The translations under genes and the position numbers were made by a program. Positions 47,451 through 58,434 of a DNA stretch of 64,000 nt are shown in pieces; positions within the stretch are counted from its first letter, which is position 1; every line of letters begins with the position of its first letter. The notes below the pieces were generated by a model that worked only from the letters and a program-made list of their open reading frames with translations, did no database searches and was not told the origin of the DNA. The stretch spans positions 60,597,306 to 60,661,305 of the forward strand of contig NC_089236.1 in NCBI RefSeq assembly GCF_963924675.1. Direction: 5' to 3'. The DNA comes from Phocoena phocoena (Eukaryota > Chordata > Mammalia > Artiodactyla > Phocoenidae).

Positions 47451-49055
47451 GTGAAATTTCTACTATTTGTGAACAACATGCTTTTATATATAGAAAACCC
47501 TGAAGTCTTCACCAAAAAACTTTTAGAACTAATATATTAATTCAGAAAAGTTTCAGGGTACAATATTTATATACAGAAATCTGTTGCATTTCTATGCACT
47601 AACAGTGAACTATCAGAAATAAAAAATTAAGAAAACAATCCAGTTTATGATTGCATTTCACAAAGATTAAAATTCCTAGGAATAAATTTAACCAAGGAGA
47701 TAAATGATCTGTACACTGAAAGCTGTGAAAACATTGATGAAAGACATTGAATAAGACACAAATAAATGGAAAGGTAGTTCATGCTCATGGATTGGAGAAT
47801 TAATATAGTTAAAATGACCATGCTACCCAAAGCAATCTACAGATTCAATGAATCTCTATCGAAATTCTAATGGTAGTTTTCACACACAAAAAAAATCCTA
47901 AAATTTGTATGGAACTACCAAAGACCCCAAATAACCAAAGCAATCTTCAGAGAGAAAAACAAAACTAGAGACATCATGCTCCCTGATTTCAAACTATATT
48001 ACAAAGCTATAGTAATCAAAGCAGTATGGTATTTGCATAAGAACAGGCACACAGATCAATGGAACAGAATAGCCCAGAAATAAACCCAGGCATATGTGGT
48101 CAATTAATTTATGACAGAGGAGGCAAGAATATAGAATGGGAACATGACAGTATCTTCAAAAAATGATGTTGGTTACACTGGACACCCACATGCAAAAGAA
48201 TGAAACTAGACCACTGTCTTAACACAGTACAGAAAAATTCACTCAAAATAGATTAATGACTTGAATGTAGTACCTGAAACCATAAAACTCCTAGAAGAAA
48301 ACATAGGTGGTAAGCTCTTTGACATAGGTATTGGCAATGATTTTTTGGATATGACTTCAAAAGCAAAGGAAAAAATAAACAGCTGGGACTATATCAAACT
48401 AAAAAGCTCCTGCATGGCAAAAGAAGTCATCAACAAAATAAAAAGCCAACCTACTAACTAGGAGAAAATACTTGCAAATCATGTGTGCAACAAGAGGTTA
48501 ATTCCAAAATATGTAAAGAGCTCATATAACACAATAGAAGGAAGGAAGAAAGGAAAGGAGTCAGGGAGGGAGAGAGAGAGGAGGAGGGAGGGAGAGAGGA
48601 AGGAAGGAATCTGATTAAAAACAGATGCTGAATAGATGCTTTTCCAAAGGAAACATACAGGTTGCTAACAGACACGTGATATGATGCACATCACTAATCA
48701 TCAGGAAAGTGCAAATTGAAACCACAGTGAGATGTTACTTCACACCTGTTAGAATGGTCATTATCAAAAAGACCAGAAATTATTGTTGTTGGCAAGGATG
48801 TGAAGGAAAGGGAACTTTCCTGCAAGGCTATTAGGAATGTAAATTGGTGCAGTCAATATGTAAAATAGTATGAAGGTTTCTCAAAAAATTAAAAATGGAA
48901 CTACCATATGATTCAGCAGTTCCACTTATAGGTATTTATTTGAATAAAACAAAAATGCTAATTTGAAAAGATATATGCACCCCAGTATTCATTGCAGCAT
49001 TATTTACAATAGCCAACATATTGAAGCAACCTAAGTGTTCATCAGTGGATGAATG
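47451..49055 (+). pseudogene. L1 ORF2 3' half, broken, sense
   Basis: From 47,451 the sequence follows the reverse-transcriptase and C-terminal parts of L1 ORF2. The catalytic FADD box reads FVNN (in FVNNMLLYIENPE), so both aspartates are lost. A later open segment at 48,261-48,461 reads [20 protein letters not shown], a conserved ORF2 stretch. Stops and frame shifts separate the pieces. It ends at gatgaatg next to a TA/CA microsatellite, so the last part of ORF2, the 3' UTR and the poly(A) are absent. ORF1 and the first half of ORF2, including the endonuclease, are missing. Confidence 0.88.
48535..48607. repeat. Purine microsatellite inside the L1 ORF2 relic
   Basis: GGAA, GGGA and GA steps sit between ctcatataacacaatag and aatctgattaaaaac. 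Intact L1s carry a short A-rich stretch at this point. It looks like a simple-repeat expansion inside the element. Confidence 0.9.
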
Positions 49056-49057
49056 TG

Positions 49058-49113
<56 letters not shown>
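49056..49113. repeat. (TA)n(CA)n microsatellite at the L1 end
   Basis: A short TA run (49,058-49,071) passes into a long pure CA run to about 49,112. It marks the point where L1 homology stops. Confidence 0.95.
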
Positions 49114-50111
49114 ATATAAAGTTATAAATGGAAGCACAAAGAGATTGGAATACCTTCTGTGTTGTGAGAAAAAAAAATACCTTGACTAAGAATATTTTCA
49201 CCACGTGAATGACTGTTCAGTATCATGATATTTTCAGAACAAAAGATTTTTATCACCATTATATTCACATCTGTGGTCCCTTTAAAGAATGTTTGCTAAA
49301 ATAAGAAATTGAAACCGAATTTAAAATCTAAGGTGTAGAAAATATGAAGCCTACAAACTTGTATAAGTATAGAAAATATAAAAATGCATCAACTATATAA
49401 ACAATATTATTAATTTTGCAGAAAATGGTGGAAATAAAATATTGAACATCCATGACATTTAAAACCCAAATAGGTAATTGAAGTAGAAGACTTCAGATAT
49501 CCTTGAAATATTTATAAGTAGTGTAAAGATACTGATAATTTTAGCCTTTTAAATAACTACAGCATTGTAAGTTTTAAGGGTAATCAGTAAAATTTTAAAA
49601 ATTAAATGCATAACTTCTAAGACTGTAATGCAGGAAAACAATGTATAAAAATTAATAGATATGAAAGACATTGAGAAAAAAATCATAGAAAATCCAGATA
49701 AACAGAAAACATATAATAAACTTGAAAATACTTTCAAATATTTCAATAATCTAATTGTAAAATCTCTCCAAATAAAAAACTAAACTTAAAAGACTAAAAG
49801 TTTTTTAAAAAAATGACTATTGGTTATTTACATGAGATCACTCAAATCATTAAAAATATTCCTGTGCAAATACTAAACATACATGAAAAACCTCATGTAG
49901 CCATATTAATATTAGGAGAAATGAAAGTTTACTGTAAAAATCTGAATTAGGAATAAAGAGTGTATAGCATGAAAATATATCTTTAATCTACCAGGAAAGT
50001 ATAAAGAATCTAAGGTGTTATTCATTTAATATTATAACTTGCATTATGAAAAAACAGAACTACAAATGAAATTTTTAAATGTAATTGTGAATTTTTATTT
50101 TTCTGTACTTT
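49114..50111. other. Very AT-rich spacer, possible L1 relic
   Basis: Lys/Asn-type codon texture such as gaaagacattgagaaaaaaa near 49,660 hints at degraded L1 ORF sequence, but I cannot align it confidently. Confidence 0.35.
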
Positions 50112-50224
50112 TTTTTTGGCCATGCCACGTGGCATATAGGACCTTAGTTCCCTGACCAGGGATCAAACCCATGCCCCCTGCAGTGGAAGTGCGGCATCTT
50201 AACCACTGGGCTGCCAGGAAAGTC
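50112..50224 (-). mobile_element. Short tRNA-only SINE of the CHR/Bov-tA group, antisense
   Basis: The T-run then ggccatgccacgtggcata, ttccctgaccagggatcaaa and ttaaccactgggctgccag give an antisense SINE of about 113 bp, with an altered B box. The duplication tttctgtacttt is perfect at 50,100-50,111 and 50,225-50,236. Confidence 0.92.
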
Positions 50225-50236
50225 TTTCTGTACTTT

Positions 50237-50459
50237 CTTGATAGAACTCTAAAATATCAGAAATGTGTAAAGGAAAGTCTGTTATATCGAGTTATGGAAG
50301 GATTTCTTAATTAGATGGAACATATAAAAAAACAGTTACTAATAAAGTTAATAATGTTTATATAATAGTCACTGTATATATGTTGATTTACGAATCATAT
50401 TTAACAAAAGATTAATATTAATGTATTTTTTTTATTTACAAGCTTATAAATAAAAGTCA
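50237..50459. other. AT-rich spacer
   Basis: Nothing recognised. Confidence 0.5.
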
Positions 50460-51000
50460 AGCCAGTATCACCAAATCTATCCCTTAGTGCCATCAGTATT
50501 CTATAGCTGTAAGAACAGTCACAGGAATAAAAGGAATTTAAGAGAAAATAAACTGTCATCCTTAGATTATATGATGGTCTACTTAGAAAACCAAAAAGTC
50601 TAAAGAGAATTATAGAGTAAAGAAGTTTAGCAATGTTGGTAAATATTAGATTGTCACAAATTCAATTTCCTTGAATCAGCAACAAAAGGTCTTTGGAAAT
50701 AGCAACGAAAGCATAAGGCATCTAAGAATAAATGTAATAAAGGTGTGCATCACTTTTATGTAAAAGTAAATTTTTATTGAATAGTTATAGTAGAACTAAA
50801 AAAACAGGAGAGGTGCAGATTTATGAACATAAAGATGCTATATGAAATGTGATAATCTATAAATTCAATGTCTTTTTCCATTAAAAATCCCAACTAATTC
50901 ACGTTTGTGTGTGTGCTTGTGCATGGTCATATGTGAGTGTGAAACTAGACAAGCATTATGTTAAGTACATGCTGCTGTTTTCAATTTGATTCTTCAGAAG
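50460..51000 (+). mobile_element. Old L1 ORF2 fragment, sense (part 1 of an interrupted element)
   Basis: gtcatccttagattatatga, ctacttagaaaaccaaaaag, caacaaaaggtctttgg and catctaagaataaatgtaat follow ORF2 around and after the reverse-transcriptase active site, heavily mutated. Confidence 0.6.
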
Positions 51001-51424
51001 CAGCCTATAAAATAAGTATGCTTGTACAAGTGATTTTTAAAGAAAGTGTGCCAAGAAGAAACTAGTGAGAGAGTGAGGAAAGCAGGACAGGAGCAAGGAG
51101 GGAGCCAGGCAAGGATGTGATTTCAGATAAATTACCATAATGAATACGTTTAGGCTGGTTCCATAGGAAAACTCTGGAGTAAACTAAGTCAGAGTTGTTC
51201 CTTTCTAAGACAATGGACCTGATCCTTCATAGTTCTGCAGTAGTGAGTTCTTGGTTAGGGGTTGCTTCTGGTTTCCTGTTTATAGACAAAACTAGATCCC
51301 AGGGACACAAAGATGCTTGGAACCCAAAGTCCACCCAAACTGAGGGGATATATAAAATGGTTTAAAAAGGAGCCCAAACATTGTGTACACTATTTGTCAA
51401 AACAATTTTTAAGAAGAACAAGAG
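51001..51424. repeat. Unclassified segment between L1 parts
   Basis: Balanced composition with gtgagagagtgaggaaagc, caggacaggagcaaggaggg and tggaacccaaagtccaccc; unlike L1. It is probably another inserted old repeat, family unknown. Confidence 0.4.
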
Positions 51425-52335
51425 GGAGGGCTTTTCTTGTCAGTGATCAAGAATTATAAAAATATTGCAATTAATATGCAATATTTGTGTAAAAGAAGAA
51501 AAATAGACTAGAGGGCCAGAAGTAAATCAATGAATATTTGATAACTTGATATGTGAAAAAGATGGCTTTGCAAAATCAGGGGGAACACAGTTGAGTAAAT
51601 GGTATTGAGACATAGATAAAAATAAAATTAGATTTCTCTTTCTTATTTATTTATTAAATTATTACACATAAAATAAAATATAGAGCTTGATTTAGGAAAA
51701 TATTTTTTAAACAAGACCCCTAAAACAAAACCATGAATTAGGAGAACTCATGGTTTGAAGACGTTGAATTAGGAAAATATTTCTTAGACAAGACACCAAA
51801 AGCAAAACCATACAAAAATGCTGATAAATTAAACTACATTATTTCCTTTTTTAATTTTCTGAGGCTTAAATAGATAATTGGTAGAAAGACAAGCCAGAAA
51901 TAAAAGTGGAGAAGAGCTTTGCAATATAACCAAAGAAAGATTAATTTCAGAATATATAAAGTACTATCATAAATCAGTGAGAAAAACAAAGCAATGGAGA
52001 AATCAATGGAGAAGTTTATAATTCATAGAAGAAAAATCCAAATAGCTAAAAATCATGAAAATTAATGCTTAATCTCACTGGTAATCAGAAAAAGACAACA
52101 CCTCTTCTTTCCTCAAAAAAGAAAAAAATAAAGGTAAAAATTGTGAACTCATTATTTTGACTGACAATACCAAAAGTTGGTAAAGATATGAAAATAAAAC
52201 AGATTTTCTTATCTGTGCTGAAGAAAGTTTAAACTGCTTGAATAATACATCATATGAAATATGAAACAACAAGTGTTTCATATTTCAGGCAATATGAAAT
52301 AGTAAAGTTGAAAATGAATGTATCTATGATGCAAT
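51425..52335 (+). mobile_element. Old L1 ORF2 fragment, sense (part 2)
   Basis: agagggccagaagtaaatca, tcagggggaacacagttgag, gcaaaaccatacaaaaatgc, cagtgagaaaaacaaagcaa and ttaatctcactggtaatcag continue ORF2 toward its C-terminus. Confidence 0.6.
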
Positions 52336-52352
52336 GGTACCAATTCTAGTAG

Positions 52353-52399
52353 CATAGTACTTCTATAGTATAGTACTTCTATAGCATAGTACTTCTTAG
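52353..52399. repeat. 16-bp unit repeated three times
   Basis: catagtacttctatag, tatagtacttctatag and catagtacttcttag follow one another at 52,353-52,399, next to the hAT-like relic. Confidence 0.92.
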
Positions 52400-52595
52400 T
52401 ATACTTTCAAATACCATCACTAGCCATATGTGACTGTTTAAATTTATTAAAATTAAAGATTCAGTTACTCTGCCACACTAGCTATATTTTAAGTTCTCAG
52501 TTGTTACATATGGCTAGTGGATACTGTTTTGGACAACACTGATATAGAACATTTCATCATCAAAGAAAATTCTGTTCATCAGCATTGCCCTATGT
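52400..52595 (-). mobile_element. hAT-like non-autonomous DNA transposon relic (second copy)
   Basis: accatcactagccatatgtg, attcagttactctgccacac, catatggctagtggatactg and gaacatttcatcatcaaag match the complement of the copy at 10,877-11,092. It splits the sense L1. Confidence 0.65.
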
Positions 52596-52599
52596 TATA

Positions 52600-52834
52600 C
52601 ATATGTACAATGATATTAAGAAGGAATATTTATTATAGCATTATGTCAGCAAGTAATTGGCAGCAAATATTATCGGCAGGAAAATAAATTTACTAATTTA
52701 TGGTGTATCTATACAATAAAATATATAACAATGCAAGTAAATTATATAGAACTACATTTATCAACATGGATAAATCACATAAGGTTATTAATTACAGTAA
52801 ATATCATAATGTTTTTGACATTAATTTGGTGAAA
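52600..52834 (+). mobile_element. Old L1 ORF2/3' fragment, sense (part 3)
   Basis: gaatatttattatagcatta, tttatggtgtatctatacaa and ttatcaacatggataaatc follow the end of ORF2 in order after part 2. Confidence 0.55.
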
Positions 52835-54110
52835 TTCTCAGTCATTATTGTTTCAAGTATTTCTTCTCTTTCTTTCTTATCCTTCTGGTATTTCCATTAC
52901 CCATAGTTGTCCCACAGTCCTTGGATACTGTTCTGTTTTTTGTTTTCAGTGTTTGTTCTCTTTGCCTTTCAGTTTTGGAAGTTTTTTTAGGGATATCCTT
53001 AACTCGGAAATTCTTTCCTCAACTGTGTCCAGTCTACTATTAAGCCCATCAAAGGCATTGTTCGTTTCTATTACAGTGGGGTTTTTTTATCTCTAGCATT
53101 TCTTTTTGGTTCTTTCTTAAGAGTTTCTGCATCTCTGCTTACATTGCCCATCTGTTTTTGCACTCTACTTTATTCATTAGAGCCTTAACATATTAATCAT
53201 AGTTGTTTTACATATCCAATCTGATAATTCCTACATCTCTGCCACATTTGGTTCTGATGCTTGCTCTGTGTCTTCATTTTTTCTTTCTTTTTTTTTTTTT
53301 TTTTGCTTTTTGGTATACTTATAGTTGTTTTCTTGATAGCTGTATATAAAATGTGCCAGGTAAAAAGAACTGCTGTAATAGACCTTGAGTAATGTGATGA
53401 AATGGAGGTTGGGAGTGGGGGAAGCATTTGATTAGGTCTGTCTTTTAGTGAGCCTACACCTCTGAATTGTGAACTTTACAAATGCTTTTCAGGGTTTTTG
53501 TTTGTTTGTTTTTCTTCCCCCTTCCGTGTCACAGGATGACTAGGGTGGGCTAGAGTTGGATATTTCCTTTCACCCAGGTCAGTTAGCCTCTGATAATACC
53601 CCAGAAGGTTAGGGTCTGGTTAACTAGTTTCCCCTGAGGGCAGACTGTATTAAGAACAGAGTGCTCTGGTTTATTTCAGTAGGGTTCCTTTTCTTCCCCC
53701 CCCTGTTGGAAGCTTGAGCGGATTTTTCTCCATTATTACTGTGGGAACCTGGCTGAGCTTCTGGAGGTAAATCTCACAAAACTGTGGTATCCCCCTGTGA
53801 TTAGGTCCCCCTGGAGTTTTTAACTCTCAGCCTTGTCCACACTGAATCTCCAGCAATTTGTCGATTATAGTTCAGATTTTCTCCCATCACTGGTTTCTTA
53901 GGAGGTTTAGGCTCATGAGCCTCTGCTCTAATATATTGTTATTCTCTGTATTTGCCTGTCTCTCCCATCTTGGAGGCAGCAGTTTGGCCTGTGTCTGTCC
54001 CTTTGTTACGGATCCATAAAGAGTTTTTGATTTTGTAAATCTGTTCGGCTTTTAACTTGCTAGGACAGAGTGGTGGCCTCCAAACTCTATATAAGGAATC
54101 TGACAATAAG
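52835..54110 (-). mobile_element. Old L1/HAL1-like ORF1 and 5' region, antisense
   Basis: ttgtttcaagtatttcttct, catagttgtcccacagtcct, ttctttcctcaactgtgtcc, cattagagccttaacatat and tccaatctgataattcctac resemble antisense L1/HAL1 ORF1. The remainder looks like its 5' UTR. Its orientation is opposite to the surrounding L1, so it is a separate insertion. Confidence 0.55.
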
Positions 54111-54440
54111 TGGCATAATGCAAAGGACATTATTACATTTAAATAAAAGTTAAACATATGCAGAATACTACATCATGTTTATGGATATAATGACGTGAAA
54201 TAAATGTATAAAGACATGCATGGAAATGAAAAACACCAAATTTAGGAAACTGATTAGCTCTGGTAGGAGTAGGATGTATAAGTGGGGAATTAAATTGATT
54301 AGGGCCACACAAGGATATTTAACTCTGTATATACTGATGTTTGTATCTAACTTAAGCTAAGTAGTGGGCAAATGAGTGTTTGTTATACTGTTCTCTTTTT
54401 TATATATCTGAAATATAATAAATTTTAATTTTAAAACTTC
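54111..54440 (+). mobile_element. Old L1 3'-UTR fragment, sense (part 4)
   Basis: acaccaaatttaggaaactg, aattgattagggccacacaa, gggcaaatgagtgtttgtta and tatctgaaatataataaat follow the sense 3' UTR and its A-rich end. Confidence 0.55.
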
Positions 54441-55397
54441 CCATTGTATGCCTTCTACTTGTAGGTTACATCTAAGGATAAATTAAAAATTCTGGTAATA
54501 AGTTCTTTAACTACTTTTCCAACACTTGTCTTCTAAATTCTGTGTTAAACATTCTGAAATTAACAGTTCTGTGTTTGTTTGTTTAATTTTTAATGAATGG
54601 AAGAAATGTATAATTTGTTGTGCGTTTTTTGTGACCCTAATGCAAGGGTTGAAATTGCATCATTACGTGCCCTGTGTTTCAGGGTTAAGGGTGCTTCATC
54701 AGCCTATAAATTATTTTTTGTATCTGAAATCCATTATTATCTTCTCAGAGAGTATTTGCTTGCACATTTGGTAAGTGTTTCTTCAAGGATTAATAAAATT
54801 CTTGGAAAACATAGGGTCAAGTATAAGACCTTCTTATGTGTTCATACAAGTCCATTATTCATATTATCCATATTATTTAGTATTCTTGTGAAGCCAGACA
54901 GAAAAATGTATAACCAAACTGTTTTATCAAGTAAACTCTAATCATGACTACTGAAAACTTCATTACTTTTTACTTAAAAGTAACATTTCTGACTATTAAG
55001 AGAAATAATGAAAATGATTAAGTGCATAAAAATTTGAACGTTCTTTCAAATAATTTCTTTAAAAATATTATAATTGCCTCTTGGTCTCTGACCTTTGACT
55101 TGAATAACAAACACAAGTTTTGTTTAGATCATGTGGTTATAGAAATGTGCCTTCCAATGTGCAGAGAAAGACCATTCAATTCTGGTTGTTTCTAATTTGA
55201 TTTTCATGACATCTAATCATGTCAAAAACAAATATCTGTGCATCCATCAGTCCTTATTTAACTCTGAACTTGACAAGGCAATCTACTAAAACACAAGGGA
55301 GTTAAAGGAAAACTATAAGAGGGAAAACCATTTCTTAATTCATTCATTTACTATATATTGTTCATTCATTTATTATTTACATACTAATATAAAACAG
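54441..55397. other. AT-rich spacer with a 114-codon ORF
   Basis: The plus frame 54,597-54,941 contains a block framed by tgtttcag (acceptor-like, ending 54,682) and gtaagt (donor-like, from 54,771). I do not recognise the peptide; matches of this kind are common by chance. Confidence 0.35.
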
Positions 55398-55520
55398 TAT
55401 TTATTGTATACTAAGCACTAGGAAAATAAATTTTTATATTAAAGCCTCCATGTTTTAAAGCAACCCTATTAATAGATTATATTATCTTCATTTTGCCAAG
55501 ATAACATGGAGAAATAAAAA
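55398..55520 (-). mobile_element. MIR, antisense, outer copy part 1
   Basis: tttattgtatactaagcact, aaagcaaccctattaataga and tatcttcattttgccaagat follow antisense MIR up to the core, then break off. Confidence 0.65.
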
Positions 55521-55745
55521 TCTAACATTACTGAGTGCTTAATTTATGCCAGACAATGTTTTAATTGCTTAAATGTGTTAATTTTCACAACAATGATATA
55601 GGTAGGAATTAATATCATTCCTAATTTATATATGAAGTCATATTGCAAAGATACATTAAGAAACTTGTCCAAGGTCACACAATTTAGAAGTTCAGGATTC
55701 AGTCCTAGGCAATCTGGCTTCAACACTTCTTCTCTTGAACATTAT
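55521..55745 (-). mobile_element. MIR, antisense, inner copy
   Basis: A nearly complete MIR: gagtgcttaatttatgccag, aattttcacaacaatgata, tccaaggtcacacaatttag, ttcaggattcagtcctagg and caatctggcttcaacac in the correct order. Confidence 0.85.
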
Positions 55746-55840
55746 GTTATAGCTGTTTCTATATAAGAGAGCCAGGACTCAATCTCAGAAATCCTAGCTG
55801 CCAAAACCCATTCTTTAAATGTTACACTGTACTACCAACA
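55746..55840 (-). mobile_element. MIR, antisense, outer copy part 2
   Basis: gagagccaggactcaatctc, gctgccaaaacccattcttt and gttacactgtactacc repeat the final part of antisense MIR a second time, as if resuming the outer copy. Confidence 0.6.
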
Positions 55841-56024
55841 ATCTGTTTCCTGAAATGGCAGATTAGGTTGTTTTTGACCAGCACTTACACTAGAAAATCT
55901 GGACAAGATATTTTTAAAAACATATTCAAATGTTTTGGGAACCTGCCAAGGCAGTGAGGAATTACAGGGTTTGAATAAGGAGAGAAGAGAAGCCAAAAGA
56001 GCCAGGAATTTGGGCCCTTTAAGT
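55841..56024. other. Spacer left of the young L1
   Basis: No recognised feature; ends aatttgggccctttaagtc just before the L1 T-run. Confidence 0.5.
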
Positions 56025-56352
56025 CTTTTTTTTTTTAACATCTTTATTGTAGTATAATTGCTTTACAATAGTGTGTTAGTTTCTGCTTTATAACAAAGTG
56101 AATCAGCTATATGTATACATATATCCCCATATCTCCTCCCTCTTGCGTCTCCCTCTCATCCTCCATATCCCACCCATCTAGGTGGTCACAAAGCACCAAG
56201 CTGATCTCCCTGTGCTATGCAGCTGCTTCCCACTAGCTCTCTATTTTACATTTGGTAGTATATATATGTCCATGCCACTCTCTAACATCATCCCAGCTTA
56301 CCCTTCCCCCCTCCCTGTGTCCTCAAGTCCATTCTCTACGTCTGCATCTTTA

Positions 56353-57957
56353 TTCCTGTCGTGCCCCTAGGTTCTTCAGAACCATTTTTTTTTTAATTCC
56401 ATATATATGTGTTAGCATACAGTATTTGTTTTTCTCCTTCTGGCTTACTTCACTCTGTATGACAGACTCTAGGTCCATCCACCTCACTACAAATAACTCA
56501 ATTTCGTTTCTTTTTATGGCTGAGTAATATTCCATTGTATATATGTGCCACATTTTCTTTATCCATTCATCTGTCGATGGACACATAGGTTGCTTCCATG
56601 TCCTGGCTGTTGTAAATAGAGCTGCAATAAACATTGGGGTACATGACTTTTTTTGAATTATGGTTTTCTCAGGGTATATGCCCAGTAGTGGGATTGCTGG
56701 GTCGTATGGTAGTTCTATTTTTAGATTTTTAAGGAACCTCCATACTATTCTCCATAGTGGGTGTATCAATTTACATTCCCACCAACAGTGCAAGAGCGTT
56801 CCCTTGTCTCCACACCCTCTTCAGCATTTATTGTTTGTAGATTTTTTGATGATGGCCATTCTGACCAATGTGAGGTGATACCTCACTGTAGTTTTGATTT
56901 GCATTTCTGTAATGATGTTGAGCATCCTTTCCTGTGTTTGTTGGCAATCTGTGTATCTTCCTTGGAGAAATGTTTGTTTAGGTCTTCTGCCCATTTTTTG
57001 GACTGGGTTGTTTGTTTTTTTCATATTGAGCTGCTCTTATATTTTGGAGATTAATCCTTTGCCCGTTGCATCATTGGCAAATAATTTCTCCCATTCTGAG
57101 GGTTGTCGTTTTGTCTTGTTGATGGTTTCCTTTGCTCTGAAAAGGCTTTGAAGTTTCATTAGGTCCCATTTGTTTATTTTTGTCTTTATTTCCATTTCTC
57201 TAGAAGGTGGGTCAAAAAGGATCTTGCTGTGATTTATGTCATACAGTGTTCTGCCTATGTTTTTCTCTAAGAGTTTTATAGTGTCTGGCCTTACATTAAG
57301 GTCTTTAATCCATTTTGAGTTTATTTTTGTGTATGGTGTTAGAGAATGTTATAATTTCATTCTTTTACATGTAGCTGTCCAGTTTTCCCAGCACCACTTA
57401 TTGAAGAGGCTGTCATTTCTCCATTGTATATTCTTGCCTCCTTTATCAAAGATAAGGTGACTGTATGTGAGTGGGTTTATCTCTGGGCTTTCTATCCTGT
57501 TCCATTGATCTATATTTCTGTTTTTGTGCCAGTACCATACTGTCTTCATTACTGTAGATTTGTAGTGTAGTCTGAAGTCAGCGAGCCTGATTGCTCCAGC
57601 TCCTCTTTTCTTTCTGAAGATTGCTTTTCTCTTTCAGATTTTTCATCATTAGTGTATAGGAATACAAGAGATTTCTGTGCTTTATTTTTGTGTCCTGCTA
57701 CTTTACCAAATTCATTGATTAGCTCTAGTAGTTTTCTGGTAGCATCTTTAGGATTGTCTAAGTATAGTGTCATGTCCTCTGCAAACAGCTTTACTTCTGT
57801 TTTGATTTAGATTCCTTTTATTTTGTTTTCTTCTCTGATTGCTGTGGCTAAAACTTCCAAAACTATGTTGAATAATAGTGGTGACAGTGGGTAACCTTGT
57901 CTTGTTCCTGATCTTAGTGGAAAAAGTTTCAGATTTTCACCATTAAGAACAATGTTC
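56353..57957 (-). pseudogene. L1 ORF2, C-terminal part, broken
   Basis: Minus-strand open segments give [20 protein letters not shown] and YTMEYYSAIKRNEIE, the conserved C-terminus, and [17 protein letters not shown] further upstream. The reverse-transcriptase box reads FAED (57,774-57,785) where active L1s have FADD. After NDEKSERE the frame jumps at about 57,625-57,636 to a later part of ORF2 in another frame, a deletion of roughly a third of a kilobase by comparison with remembered full-length ORF2. The usual stop after YGI is missing, and the frame runs on into the 3' UTR. Confidence 0.9.
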
Positions 57958-58170
57958 GTGGGCTTCCCTGGTGGCACAGTGGTTGAGAGTCTGCCTGCCG
58001 ATGCAGGGGACGCGGGTTCGTGCCCCAGCCTGGGAAGATCCCACATGCCGTGGAGCGGCTAGGCCCATGAGCCGTTGCTGCTGAGCCTGCACGTCTGGAG
58101 CCTGTGCTCTGCAACGAGAGAGGCCACAACAGTGAGAGGCCCAAGTACTGCATAAAAAAAAAAAAAAAAA
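57958..58170 (+). mobile_element. Short CHR-type SINE inserted in L1 ORF2, sense
   Basis: Starts gtgggcttccctggtggcac, has a B box ggttcgtgccc at 58,015-58,025, and ends in a pure A-run. The duplication aagaacaatgttc is perfect at 57,945-57,957 and 58,171-58,183 and is L1 sequence on both sides. It interrupts ORF2 upstream of the reverse-transcriptase active site and fuses SINE and ORF2 frames on the minus strand. Confidence 0.97.
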
Positions 58171-58183
58171 AAGAACAATGTTC

Positions 58184-58434
58184 TCTGTGGGTGTGTCATA
58201 CATGGCCTTTATTTTGTTAAGGTAAGTGCTCTCTCTGCCTACTTTCTGGAGGGTTTTTATGATAAATGGGTGTTGAATTTTTTTGAAAGCTTTTTCTGCA
58301 TCTATTGAGATTATCATATGTTTTTTATCCTTCAATTTGTTAATATGGTGTGTCACATTGATTAATTTGCATACATTGAAAAATCCTTGCATTCTTGGGA
58401 TAAACCCCACGTGATCGTGGTGCCTGATCCTTTT
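58184..58434 (-). pseudogene. L1 ORF2 segment between two SINE insertions
   Basis: The minus strand reads [20 protein letters not shown] and [20 protein letters not shown], conserved reverse-transcriptase blocks including the IDAEKAF motif with its catalytic aspartate. Flanked on both sides by SINE insertions. Confidence 0.92.

Noticed and set aside
50460..54440. Possible endogenous retrovirus body
   Set aside because: No gag, pol or env-like frames and no paired LTRs; the pieces follow L1 order instead.
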